Shown here one piece after another: positions 35,995 through 47,340 of a DNA stretch of 64,000 nt (its first letter is position 1; each line of letters opens with the position of its first letter). Source of the stretch: Phoenix dactylifera (Eukaryota > Streptophyta > Magnoliopsida > Arecales > Arecaceae). The position numbers and the translations under genes are program-made. The notes beneath the pieces are model-generated. The model saw only the letters and a list, made by a program, of their open reading frames with translations, was not told the origin of the DNA and ran no database searches. Where the stretch lies: assembly GCF_009389715.1 (NCBI RefSeq), contig NC_052392.1, positions 30,578,592 through 30,642,591 of the forward strand, given 5' to 3'.

Positions 35995-38987
35995 CTAGCT
36001 AATATGTGCTGCTGCTTCAGGTAATGAATAAGTCCCTTGTTTCACATCAACTCTTGAATCCGTCTCCTCTGTAATACAGTCTGAGTTATCATCTGGACCT
36101 GACACTCCTTGGCAACTCATTGTTGGTTCTGGCCTGAACATCTCATCATTTTCGAGATTTGATAACTTCTCCTTGGACTCCCCTTTGAGCAAGTCCACCA
36201 CCTCAAGCATTGTGGGTCTCTTCTCGGGTTTGCTTTGTGCACAAATGAGAGCAACAAGCACAACCCTCTTCAGTTCTGCCTCCTCATAGTTCCCATTCAG
36301 TCTTGGGTCAGCAATTGCCCCGAACCTCCTCTCCCTAGCCAAAGGAAGAGCCCAGTCTGTGATTGCTTGCTTCACTGCTGGGCTTCGCATCTCTATGGGT
36401 TTCTTTCCACTACCAAGCTCTAGGAGGAGTATTCCAAAACTATAGACATCACAACTCTCTGAGGCCTTCCCCAACATAGCATACTCGGGAGCAAGATAAC
36501 CAAGCGTGCCTTTCACCTTTGTGGTAACGTGACTTGCACCATCCGGAATGAGCTTTGCGAATCCAAAATCTGCAACCCGTGCCTGAAAATCTGAATCTAG
36601 CAAAACATTGCTTGCTTTGATGTCTCTGTGGATGATATGAGGTGTGGCATGGTGGTGAAGGTAGCTGTGTCACAAGAAAACAGTAAGTCAGAAGCCATGC
36701 GATAGACAATACCTAAAGCTGTGCACTGGACTTTGCAAACTTACGCAATCCCCTCAGCTGACCCTATTGCAATAGACATTCGCCTACCCCAGTCAAGAAC
36801 ACATTCTGCTAAGTGCCGACCATGAAGATGTGAAAGCAGACTCAAGTTAGGCATGTACTCGTATACTATGAGGCGTTCCTGCCCTTCAGCACAGTATCCA
36901 CGTAAAGTCAGAAGATTTTTGTGCCTTACTCTACCCAAAATCTCAACCTCAACAGCAAATTCCGTCTCGGCTTTGTTGCTCCAAACTCTCAACCTTTTAA
37001 CAGCTATCTGCACTCAAAAGGTCAATGGCACTAAATTCTTTCTTTGATGACACAAAATGAAGTACTGTTGCAAAAGAACTAAGAAGCGAGATAAAAATTA
37101 CAGAAACAAAAAAAATGAATGTAAGATAACTAATTCGCAGCTAAACGAACAGCAGGTATTTCCTTAAGTGCTGTTAATTTGAAAGATACACCCACTATGT
37201 GTATAATTACCCCAAGGAACAACAATTTTGAAAATGCAGTTACCTGAATATCTTTAAAATAGACGAGGGCTTACTGCTGACAAATTTACTGATAGAGCTC
37301 AGTAGATATTCTGCTTCAGATGCAATGCTGAAGTTCCTTAAATTAGGCAAGGACATAGCACCAACAAATTTAAAGAATGATGATTTTGATGGGTATCTTG
37401 AATGCATTCCTGATTTATTCTGCATTGCATATGGATCTTCAGGAGGAGCTGTAATTCATGGCATGCCAAACTGCAGAATCCTATACCATAAAATACCTCT
37501 CATCTTTAAGCTCTAAAAGAAAAAGTCAGTCTAGCCTACAACAGTGAGTTTTATGCACACTTGTTTGTGAAAGCATCATGATCTTAAGAAATCCAAGTAT
37601 GGTTAATTAACAGGGTAACTTGCTTACTCATTGGGACTGCAAATATGATAATATGATCAAGTAATGATAATATCGAGGCACTCCAAAAATTATACAAGCT
37701 AGGAAAAGAATAATCATAACTTGTATCTTGAAAGCTATGGCTGTTACGGAGAAGAGAATTATATTCTACAGGTAAAAACTCATCTAGTTCTAAGCTCTTC
37801 AGTAACTTTAATTTGCACAATATGCTTGTGCTGTGCAGATCTCGTCGTCCAAATCTACTGTGTTCAAAATCCTTGCTCAAGCTTTGGATTTTCATGACTT
37901 AATGGTTCAGATTAATACCAATATTTAGAATCAAATTGTTGGATAAAGGCTCTGGTTCATCTTGATTAGTTATCATTTGGGGCTTCCATTTTATATGTTA
38001 GGTGACAGCAACAAAAAAAATCCAAACAATAGGCAAGAAAAACCATCATCACTGGATATCACCAAGACTAATCATGCAGATAGAAGCTTTATCGAATAAA
38101 ACGAGTGCAATATGCAACTTCCTCCAAAAATTTACATATTTTGGATCTGACTTCACCACATAAGTGAAAAAGAAAAAGCACGACAACTCAAGGGTGCTCG
38201 GATTGCAAGAATATTAATCCAACATGAGATGGATGTGAATCTAACTCATAAGATGCAATCTGATTGTGCAAAAGTGGATCCTGAAAAATGAATATCAATT
38301 AGGGAGCTAAAACCAGTTCTATGTAAGATCCTGGCTTGTTCACTCAAACTACTTCAAAAACTACTAGTTCTTGTGATGTGCATTATAACCATAAGGAAAT
38401 GTCTCATAGGGATGAAAAGTGAGAGTAGCAAGAAACCTCACCTCCAATCGAATTGAGCCACTGAAAAATAAAGGCACTAACAATCTAAATACATACAAGA
38501 TCTGGAAGACAACAGGTGCATATAGTTAGCTCCATGGTTGCTACTTGATGTTGAATATGATAGGAAGAAAGGTTTGAAAACTTGGTTTCAATTTCAGTTT
38601 TAAACTTTGGTAAGACAAGTTCCCTAATGTTCAGAAATTAATTTCTGGGATAGAGTTGAAATCATTCGACAACTTGCATAAGAAATCGGTACAAAAGATC
38701 CAAAATCCAAGTCCAAACCCACAAAACAGATATGAATCAAGAAAGAGAGAGGACGAAGAGAAACGATCCAAAACCTGAGACCCGTCCCAGAGCTGGCCCC
38801 AGTAAACGCTGCCGAACCCCCCTTCCCCGAGCTTGTTGTCATAATTGAAGCTATTCGTCGCCGAATGCAGCTCCTTGAGAGAGAAAACCCTCCACGTCGT
38901 CGAACTCTTCTTCCTATGCTCCCTCCTGCACACCAAAGTCACCATCTTTTCCCTCATAATCCAATCAAAAATCCCGCCAGCTTCCAT
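35995..38987 (-). CDS. PTI1-like receptor-like cytoplasmic protein kinase (At3g15890 type), three exons
   Basis: Exons 38775-38987, 36745-37007 and 35995-36664 give 381 residues, with matching GT-AG sites and phases. The kinase domain is complete: glycine loop LGEGGFGSVYWG, ATP-binding Lys75 in IAVKRL, catalytic HRDIKASN (171-178, an RD kinase), DFGFAKL, activation segment and GTLGYLAPEYAMLG, then CDVYSFGILLLEL. No signal peptide or transmembrane helix is visible, so it is a cytoplasmic RLK relative acting in signal transduction. The acidic C-terminal tail after LLKGESKEKLSNLEN is variable. The frame stays open upstream to 39047 without an ATG there; I chose the first ATG at 38987. ATGs at codons 11 and 15 are alternatives. 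The 1.77-kb intron 37008-38774 has no recognised feature. Confidence 0.92.
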
Positions 38988-39348
38988 CTTTTCACTCAGA
39001 CTCCAATCAAAACCTCCCAAGATCCCATCTTTCCTACTTGTGCCCAATCAAATTCACTAAAAATTCTTCTCCCACCTCTTCCAGTGCTCCCTTTTCTTTA
39101 TGACAGAAAAAAGTAAAAACACACAGAGAAAAAGAGAGAGGAAGAACAACATACCTATTGGAAGTCATTCCACAGCAGAGCAAGGAGCAGAAAGCCATCT
39201 GGAAATTCTTCGGGTCTTCCGATCAGTCGAGAGATGCGTGGAAGGAAAAAAAACAAAAAACAAAAAAAACGGCACAGCGGAAACGCGGAGATTTGGAGTA
39301 AATAAAAGAAAGAAACAAGAAACAGGGCTGGATATGGAGAGGGAGAGG

Positions 39349-39381
<33 letters not shown>

Positions 39382-39830
39382 GAGGTGGCAAAGGCAAGAA
39401 AGACACGCAAAATGGTAACTGGAATTACGACGATGGAATGAGGCGTGAGGAAGCGCGAAGAAGAAGCCACCAGCAACAGCAAGAAAGCGTCAAACACTGC
39501 CACCTTTCGGTGGCGTCTTTCTTTTTCTTTCTCTCTCTTTTTCCCGTTTCCGTCAGGGATTCTGGGGCCTGCTCACTCGCGGAGGCACTCCGAGGTAATG
39601 GACGGGGCTGGACTCGCGCCGGAAGAAGACAAACAAGAAAGACGCATTTCTCTACAGAAAGCTGAGGGTGCCTTCCCTCGGTTGGATTCCAGGAGGACGG
39701 AGACAACAGTCTCACACCAGTCTTGGCCAATATTGGGAGTGCTTGGGAGAGTGCGCTTTTTTTTTTTCTATTATTATTTATTTATTTACCTGTATTGTGC
39801 GACAAATAGTGCGGTAGACTGAGTCATTCT
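38988..39830 (-). promoter_or_regulatory. 5' leader and promoter region of the PTI1-like kinase
   Basis: Relatively GC-rich for this window, with AG-rich tracts on the plus strand (CT-rich on the kinase sense strand), as in many plant leaders. It includes the GA microsatellite at 39350-39379. No TATA box was assigned. Confidence 0.4.
39350..39379. repeat. (GA)n microsatellite upstream of the kinase gene
   Basis: About 15 uninterrupted GA units; CT on the kinase sense strand. Confidence 0.95.
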
Positions 39831-42085
39831 GTATAGGATGAAATTTTCTAAAAAAAAAATTTATAGATTACTTCGTAGATTCTTCCAATTACATTTTATA
39901 ATATTTTATTTTTTATTTTTTCTGAATGTATTTATATTAAGTTTGTACGGTCAATCGTCCTATAAAATGAGAGATTTCAGAAATTTATATCATAATAACC
40001 TGCTAATTGTAGAGCTAACATCATTTTATGTAACATATAGTGTCCAAATCACGCCGATTGGCATGCAGACATGACAGACTAGCCGAGGGAGCAGCCTGGC
40101 GGCTGCCTTGCAAGGACCAAGAGACAATGTTAAAATTTTTGGAGCAAGGACAAGATAAAAATTCAGGAGGATATTACTCATAGACTTAACTAATTAGTAA
40201 GAATAATTAAAAAAAAAGCTCAAGATAAAGGTTAGCCAACAGCTCTGGAAAAACATAATAACTCATAAAGCTGGAATTAACCACCATGGAAAAGGATATC
40301 TATTCTTCGATTATGATCATTTGCACCTCGCAAACATCAAGTTCTTGGTCATAATTTTTTTTTTCTTTACAGTCGACAAAGTGTGGGCCAATTGCCCAAC
40401 TATCTCCACTGGTACAGCAAAGAACATTTATTATCGACGTTGCCGGCATCGTTAACGTTAGTAAGCGTTTGAGATAGGTAAGAGTATTATGCACTGTTAG
40501 AATTATTTGATGGACACGTAGAGGAAACAACGAGGATCGACATTATCATTGGTCATATACTTAGATAGCATGGGCAGTCATTTGAGACTTAGTATAGGTC
40601 TATAGGCCTAGCATTAATACGTGCAGCTATCATGGACTCCTAGAGGAGACAATGAACATTGCCAGCGTCATAACATTAATTATGAAATTCTAAATAGTGT
40701 TAAGTGAAAATTGTTCTATCAGCAATCTTACATCTTTCTTGCAGCAAGAACATTAGTAGATGAAGCCGCTTCCTACAATGCTTTAATCCATGGCCGAATT
40801 GGATCATGTTATTGGTTTCTTGGATGTAAACATGGATGTTTTGGAAGGAATTGCAGCGTTTGTTAATTTGAGCATCCATTTTCAGAAAAAAAATTTATCA
40901 GAAAATAGATATATCAATTAATGAAATTTAAGTAATTCCTAACAACCAGGACTTCTAGGTTCGAATCTTGGATGATGTATCTCCAGATATTTCGACTTAG
41001 GTAATTGAATTACAGATTGGTGTCCCTCCAGCCTTCTATTTTTTCAAAAATAATTAGTGAAATTTAGAAAGATATGGTGCAGTTTGCAATATCATTAATA
41101 TGAAAACCAAAGCAGCGGCAACTTTACCAATCGGAGGAAGAGCTGGATTAGGAGGGCGTCATCACTTTTTATTTTATTCTATTAATTTTTAGTGATGGAC
41201 GCGGAGAGTTATATTGGCTGGGCCAGGTGAGCAATAATACAAACATGAACTGCGGATCACCAGAAACGCCTACAACTCGCTTCCCGAAGGAATGCCCACG
41301 GGGGGATATTGGAAGTAGTGAATAGTTATCTAGTTGCTTTGTTTCTGGTTGTTTAAGTTTTCTCTAGCCTTTTTATTAATTGATCAATTCTTGGTCTGGT
41401 TTGATAATTCTTGGTCTGATTTGATGGTACGTTTTATATTATATTTCTTGGAAGCCAGTACGTTTGTGGGATAAAATTGGACGGCATCCGCAACCCGTGA
41501 GTATGACGACAAGTTTGACGCCAAGCGCAATGGGAGGAGACCTTTCCCACAATGTTACACACTCTTGGGGGTGTTTATCGCCTCTACGCTTTATAATATA
41601 GGGCTCGTTTGATTCGGAAAAAAAAAGAAAGTAAGAAAGTATAGCCAACAAAAAAAAAAAAGTAATGAGATGTCTTTTATAAAAATAAGAAAGTTGTATT
41701 CTCATAGAAATATAATTTTCATATTTCATGAAAAAGTTTTTTTCACGAGAAACATGGAAAAGTTATTTTTCCATGAGAAACATGAAAAAATTATTTTTCC
41801 ATAAGGCGAAAATCATTCCATCTTTATTTTTTTTCAAAAAGGCCTTTCAGCGTTAAAGAGGCATTAAACACCTAATTTTTATTAAGAGTATAATAGAAAT
41901 TACACATACTTTCCTAGGAAAGTGAATGGTCAACCAAACATAAGTTCTCTGAAAATCTGTCACTTTCCCATTTTTAACTAAACATGCCAAAAGTACATTC
42001 CCAGACATTCTCTTTCTAAAAATCTTCTTCTCAAGAATCATATTTTTAGGAAGAAAATGCTTCCCACGAATAGTGATCAAGATGT
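39831..42085. other. intergenic, AT-rich, with a possible MITE at 41600-41880
   Basis: No gene was recognised. Near 41601 the sequence GGGCTCGTTTGATTCGG resembles the terminus of Tourist-like MITEs, and nearby CATGAAAAA/TTTTTCATG units repeat, but the second end was not found. At 40945-40980 a GGTTCGAATCTTGGATGATG stretch looks like a SINE B-box relic. Confidence 0.35.
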
Positions 42086-42089
42086 GTTT

Positions 42090-44290
42090 TAGATGATGGC
42101 TGTCGGTAAGGGGGAGAGCAATATGACAGTTTATATAGAATATGAAACCAATAAGATAGAGTTGGATATAGTAGAGGCACCCTCTGCACTTCCATCTACC
42201 CAATAAGAGATTGATGAGGAAGCTGGCATCTAAGGGCATGAACAAGGGCAGGAGCAAGGCGAGAGATTAATGGATGTTAACATCCAAGGATTTGAGAAAA
42301 TTCCTGAATAGGGCAGAAGGTTTAGTAAGAGGCCTATGAAAAAAGAAGAGTACCATATAGTCAGTTCCAACAGTGATGGTTGTCTACCATTGAGTGACTT
42401 CCTGGATTTTGATGAGGAGGATGATGAGCTGTCTGAGGAGTATATTGATGACTTAGTGGATGATACAGATGTTCAGTGTCCTCAGAGAGGAGCTGTAGAA
42501 GAAGAGAAGATGGTTAGGAAAGAGCCTGGGCTTGGTGATAGTGATGAGCTTAGAAGCATTGGTAGCTCATCTGTAGGAGAAGGTGATAGCTCCATTTTTC
42601 CAGAATTCAATGAGGACACAAATTTCTCAAAGCCTATAGAATTGAAGGTGGGAATGTTTTTTTGCTTCAATTAATGTATTTAGAAAGGCTTTGAGGTAGT
42701 ATGCTATATAGCAAGGCTTTGACTATGTGTACAAACACAATGAAAAATCTACAGTCACGGTTGTGTACAAGAAGAATTGTGGTTAAAGGATTCATGGCTC
42801 CCATCTATAGAAGGCATCTACGTTTCAGATTAGGAAGTTTAAACCCACACATAAATGTGGAAGATATTTTAAGAATCACCATCTGAACTACAAATGGTTG
42901 TCTAAGGTCTACATGGAGGATATCAGGTTTGATACCAAATAAAGTGTTAAAGAATTTGTTGTAAGGGTCAAAAGGAAGGTTACAGTGCAGATCTCCAAAG
43001 CTCAAGCCTACAGGGCAAGGAGATCTCCAAAGCTCAAGCCTATAGGGCAAGGAGAAAGGTGCTCCTAGCTATTCATGGGTAGCATAGAGAGTAATATGGA
43101 AAGCTGTGGAAGTACTATGATATTATTAAGAGGACTAACCCCGGCAAGATCTTCAAGAATACCCTATATGCAGCAGGAAGGGCTTCTACTGAATATATAA
43201 TCCGGTTAAAGATGAAGGCGCTAGCTGACTTAGATAAAAAAGAAGCAGATTGGCTGCTTAGGTTATCCCTATGGTGTAGGCATACATTCAGTCTTAGGCT
43301 AAGGTGTGACATGATACTCAACATTATAATGAATCATTTAACAGTTACATCATGGAAGCCAGGGATGAGCCAATTGTCACATATTTGAAGACCATTGAAA
43401 GGCTTCTGATGCAAAGGTTCCAGGCCAAGAGGCAGGCTGCTTTAAAGTACAGTGGTCCCATATATCCTAAGATTCAAGAGGTGGAGTTAGCAAAGCTACA
43501 GGCCATGCAGTGAGGCAGCAGTTTTGAGGTGGATCACTATGATTTTACCCATATGGTTGATCGAAAGAGAACTTGTGGATGCAGAAAGTTTTAGCTTACT
43601 AGTATATCATGCTGCCATGCAGCGGCAGCAATTATGTTCTCTAGGAAAGAAGTTGAGCATTATGTGGATCATTGCTATTCCAAGAACATGTTCATGAGAG
43701 CATATGAGGAATCTATCAAGCCTGTACTAGGAATGCAGTCATGGGATCCGTCTTAGTTTCAGCCAGTAGCTGCATCCGCACTTAAGAGAGCTTCTAGTAG
43801 GCCCAAGAAGTCGAGAAGAAGGGAGGAGGATGAAGTGCAGGACTCTCACAAGGTCAAAAAACTGGAGGCAGTCTTAGGTGTAGCAACTGCATGCAGTAGG
43901 GGCACAATGCCAGGACCTGCAAAGGTCCTAAGAAGGACAAACCCTGTAGATAAGAAGCTTCCAACAAAGGCTAAGCCTAAGCTGCACCCAGAGATAAATA
44001 TGCTTGGTTTGCATTTTTTTAGGTAGTGAACAAGAAGCTGGCACATTCAGAAGAAATGAACTTGAGGTGCATTGATCATCCTTTATTTAAATACAATCTC
44101 AAACTAGTTTATATGTACTATTTTGTCACCACCAATTTCAAATGCATGAAAGCACCCCTAGGAGCAGCTAGCTATCTGAAGCAGAAGCCTCAATAGCAGC
44201 CTCAACAGCAGCCTCAGCAGCAGCTTCAGCATCATTTTCAGCAACAACAACCTCCAAGAGTCAACTAGCAGCCTCAAGCTCTACCTCTAA
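42090..44290 (+). pseudogene. Mutator-like (MULE/MuDR) transposase pseudogene
   Basis: Several frames with stops read in the order of a MuDR transposase. The acidic N-terminal part (EEDDELSEEYIDDLVDD) is followed by the DUF/MuDR N-terminal domain (VGMFF, FRKALR, FDYVYKHNEKSTVTVV). Next come QISKAQAYRARR, a YAAGRASTEYI segment, a SWIM-like zinc region (VDHYDFTH, RRTCGCRKF, CHAAAA), a SKNMFMRAYEES segment and a CCHC-like tail. A Gln-rich stretch at 44180-44260 closes it. The catalytic middle is missing, there are many stops, and a 32-bp tandem duplication at 42989-43052 shifts the frame. It can no longer encode a transposase. Confidence 0.75.
42989..43052. repeat. 32-bp tandem duplication inside the MULE pseudogene
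   Basis: AGATCTCCAAAGCTCAAGCC plus 12 more bases occurs twice in a row with one base difference (CTACAGG versus CTATAGG). Confidence 0.9.
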
Positions 44291-44379
44291 CCATTCATCC
44301 CAAAGAACTCCTTGAAGACCTTGATGTCATGTTTTGTCATACATTTTTTTTATATACAATGTCTTTTTTGTGATGCTTA

Positions 44380-44470
44380 AATGGTGATACATTGACTGAT
44401 TCAATGGTACATTGACTGATAGATTGTATGTGGTGATACATGACTGATACATTGTATATGGTGATACAGT
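44380..44470. repeat. short minisatellite of GGTGATACATTGACTGAT-like units
   Basis: Four imperfect units with TGGTGATACA and ACTGATACATTGTAT cores. Confidence 0.7.
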
Positions 44471-46440
44471 ATCTTTTGGTGTATAAATTTAGAGATGCCT
44501 CGTCACTTACTAGACTTGTAACTTGAATTTTTAACGAATTCTTTGATTTGTTAGGTAGACTTCGGTTAACATCTGACCTGACTTCTCTACTGATCTTGAT
44601 TTTTCCTAACCTCTTTGAGTTTTACAAAGATTATCATATTCGGGTGCATTTGTGATGTTTTCTTTAAAAATTAAATAGTTGAATACAAAGCATATATCAA
44701 GGCTGTATTGATATCATAACATCACAAGTTACATCAACGATGACTAAACTTAATTACCTTTGTTACCTTGTTCATTTGATTATCATGATGAAGATTTTTT
44801 GTTAGTCAATAACTTATCTATTCGTTTTGGCAGCTAAGCTAGGTGTCATTATAATTCCAAACATTTCAGGTTACAAACAAAGCAAATCTAGCAGGGTTTG
44901 GCAAGAAAAATGTTTGAAAAACATGTCAAATTAATCATGCCACATCTTTGATAGACCTATGCCAAACATAGCTTTGTTTCATACGCCCATCAATAAAATC
45001 TTAAACTTATTTGCATTTGTTAAAACTTTCACCTATTCATTAACACGCTAATGTAAACATCACAAGTTGAATCTATTTTGTAAGTCTTGCCTACCTATTG
45101 AGATATTTCATAACGTGTGTAGAAACTGAAGAGCATAGATAAATATAAATGCCCTTGCAACACTCCTTGGCATCCAAAATGACATTTTTCTTTAAGAAAA
45201 AAAACATATTTCTGGTAACATCTGTGAGATGGTAAATCATCATCTCAGCAAATACCCTTGTCAAGAACTTTATGCTCTCACTGAATTAACATTTCTTAAT
45301 AACCTTTAAAAACTTCAATGAAAGGCATTACAAAAGTCAGCACTAAAAAATATTTTCCTTTTTTAATCCTACAAAAAAAGAGAAAACCATGCCAGGCCAG
45401 ACATGACAGGGAAGTTTTGTTGTCCATTTTATCAGTTCAAAAGCCCTATTTTCCCAACCAATTACATGACTTTCCCATCAAAGTTAATTTACTGAAAGTA
45501 TACATGTGCATTGTAGACTCTAAGCATACATAAATCCTTCATCATCTTATTTGGCATTTATTTCCATGAGTTTCTACATTAACTTATTATTGCATAAATG
45601 ACTTCTTTAGCATGAAATAAGTTTGAGAACTACAGCAGGATAACTGTCAGCTAAAAACTTTAACTTGAGTAAGAGATCTCGAAACACTTCCCAGATACAA
45701 ACCTAGACCTTTCTACATAACATATGGCAAATTGAAACAGGCTGAATTTCCACCTTAAAAGCATCATTCGCTAAACGTACATAGTCGACGCTTCTTCGAT
45801 GCTTTGTTTTATGTGTTGGTGAGAAGATTTTCGACGCTTATTAGCATCGGCAATTATATTAAAAAATGCACAAGTTTTCCAGTAGCGAGAGGAGCTAGGG
45901 GTGGGAAATCTTCTATGGTTGCTGGACAACAATAATTCTAGTTTCTTTTTAAACTTTGTAGTGCATTGCACCTGCCTAGCACTGGTCTGGATGTCTATCA
46001 GCAATCCAGCTCCAACGTACATATATGCATGTGATGGTAGCACCCATCGTTCTTATTTAAATAGTCTTGGATACTGTCCTATTCTGTCACAGTTTGGAAC
46101 GCGTACAAATCAGTGCCATACTTTCTGTTGTAGTAGAAGACAAGGCATGCATGCTTCCAGAAAACGAATATCAGAAGACAAACTAATAGGTACTGCTGGG
46201 GTCGCACTTCGTAGCCTCCCTTGTCATTTGCTGGGGTGAAGTCTGCTATTGTTTGTCAGATAACAAAGGGCTCTGAATGCCCTGAAAATGACATGGTTGG
46301 AGAGGTTTCTAACCATTGAGTCCTTAGAAATGTTCCCCCTCCCTCTGGCTTTTGTTTGCAAACTTTGGATACAGCATCTGAAATTGCTAACCAGTAGTCT
46401 GATCTGAAAAGTTATCTGTTGGAGTGGGGCCACTCCATTT
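44471..46440. other. intergenic, no gene recognised; CGACGC motif cluster at 45780-45862
   Basis: AT-rich. At 45784 GTCGACGCTTCTTCGATGC and at about 45832 TCGACGCTTATTAGCATCGG form imperfect hairpins that echo 18250-18449. Confidence 0.4.
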
Positions 46441-46451
46441 ATGTAAAAGAT

Positions 46452-46827
46452 TGTGAGGACTTGTGCGGGTGTGTGTTTAGTCCCACATCGCTTATTCGTT
46501 GGATAGATCTTGGATATTTATACAGGATCAAGAAACCTAAATAATACCTTCCGGGTAGTCATTTTGGATGAAGTTTTGGATTTTACAAATGGTATCAGAG
46601 CGGGCCCGGCCCATAACCTATGTGGACTAGGGAACGCTGTAGCACGAATCCACTGGGGCTGACCACGGATCGATTGTGGTGTTTGTCATTAGATTTGAAT
46701 GGATTGAACCCTTAGCCTGATGTGGGACTAAACACACGCCCGCATGGGTCCTCATATACGGAGGGATCAAGATACCCAAATAATACCTTCCGGCTAGCCA
46801 TTTTGAGTAAGGTCCTGTATTGTTACA
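46452..46827 (+). mobile_element. TRIM (terminal-repeat retrotransposon in miniature) with 5-bp target duplication
   Basis: Starts TGTGAGGACTTGTGCGGG and ends GTATTGTTACA, flanked by AAGAT (46447-46451 and 46828-46832). The left LTR runs to about 46587; the PBS TGGTATCAGAGC is at 46590-46601. The right LTR part repeats ATCAAGA(T/A)ACC(C/T)AAATAATACC, CTTCCGG and CATTTTG, and seems shortened at its start. There is no coding capacity. Confidence 0.85.
46590..46601 (+). promoter_or_regulatory. primer-binding site (initiator tRNA-Met) of the TRIM
   Basis: TGGTATCAGAGC two bases after the left LTR. Confidence 0.85.
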
Positions 46828-47069
46828 AAGATAGTGGGTAATTTATGCTCTTCATGTTCCAATGTTGAATGTAGTCAGACACTTTGCACTTTAGATTGGT
46901 CAGGTTCAGCAGATGATGCAAGTAAAGCTATAGGTTGATTCATGCAGAGCGAACATGGATTGAAGGAATGGGGATCTCAAAGTTCACCATGCATCCAATG
47001 TGTTAATGAGCCCAACCAGCATGAATGCCTAATCTAGCGCAATAAGAATCCAACCATAGTCTAAACTTA

Positions 47070-47337
47070 GGGCGCGTTTGGTTTGCAACTAGAATCAGAA
47101 TCAGAATGAATTAAAATGAGAATTGGAATAGCCATATTTTCCGATATATTTGGTTTGTGACCTAAATCGAAATCGAATTTGAATACTAAGGAAAAGTAGG
47201 AATTGGGTTTTGGGGCATTTTATGCTCCCCATTGGATCAGAATAGGGATAGGACTTACCCCAACCAAATAGCTGGAATGTGAGTCACTCATTTTCATTCT
47301 AATTCTAGAATCTAACTCTTTCCAACCAAACTTACCC
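47070..47337. mobile_element. Tourist-like (PIF/Harbinger) MITE with TTA target duplication
   Basis: The left end is GGGCGCGTTTGGTTTG and the reverse complement of the right end is GGGTAAGTTTGGTTGG. Flanked by TTA (47067-47069 and 47338-47340). 268 bp, non-coding. Confidence 0.85.
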
Positions 47338-47340
47338 TTA

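Noticed and set aside
37240..37895. Open frames within the kinase intron
   Set aside because: No matching splice sites or kinase motifs, and no similarity recognised.
38988..39047. N-terminal extension of the kinase by 20 codons
   Set aside because: The frame start at 39047 is TTG; no ATG precedes 38987 in frame.
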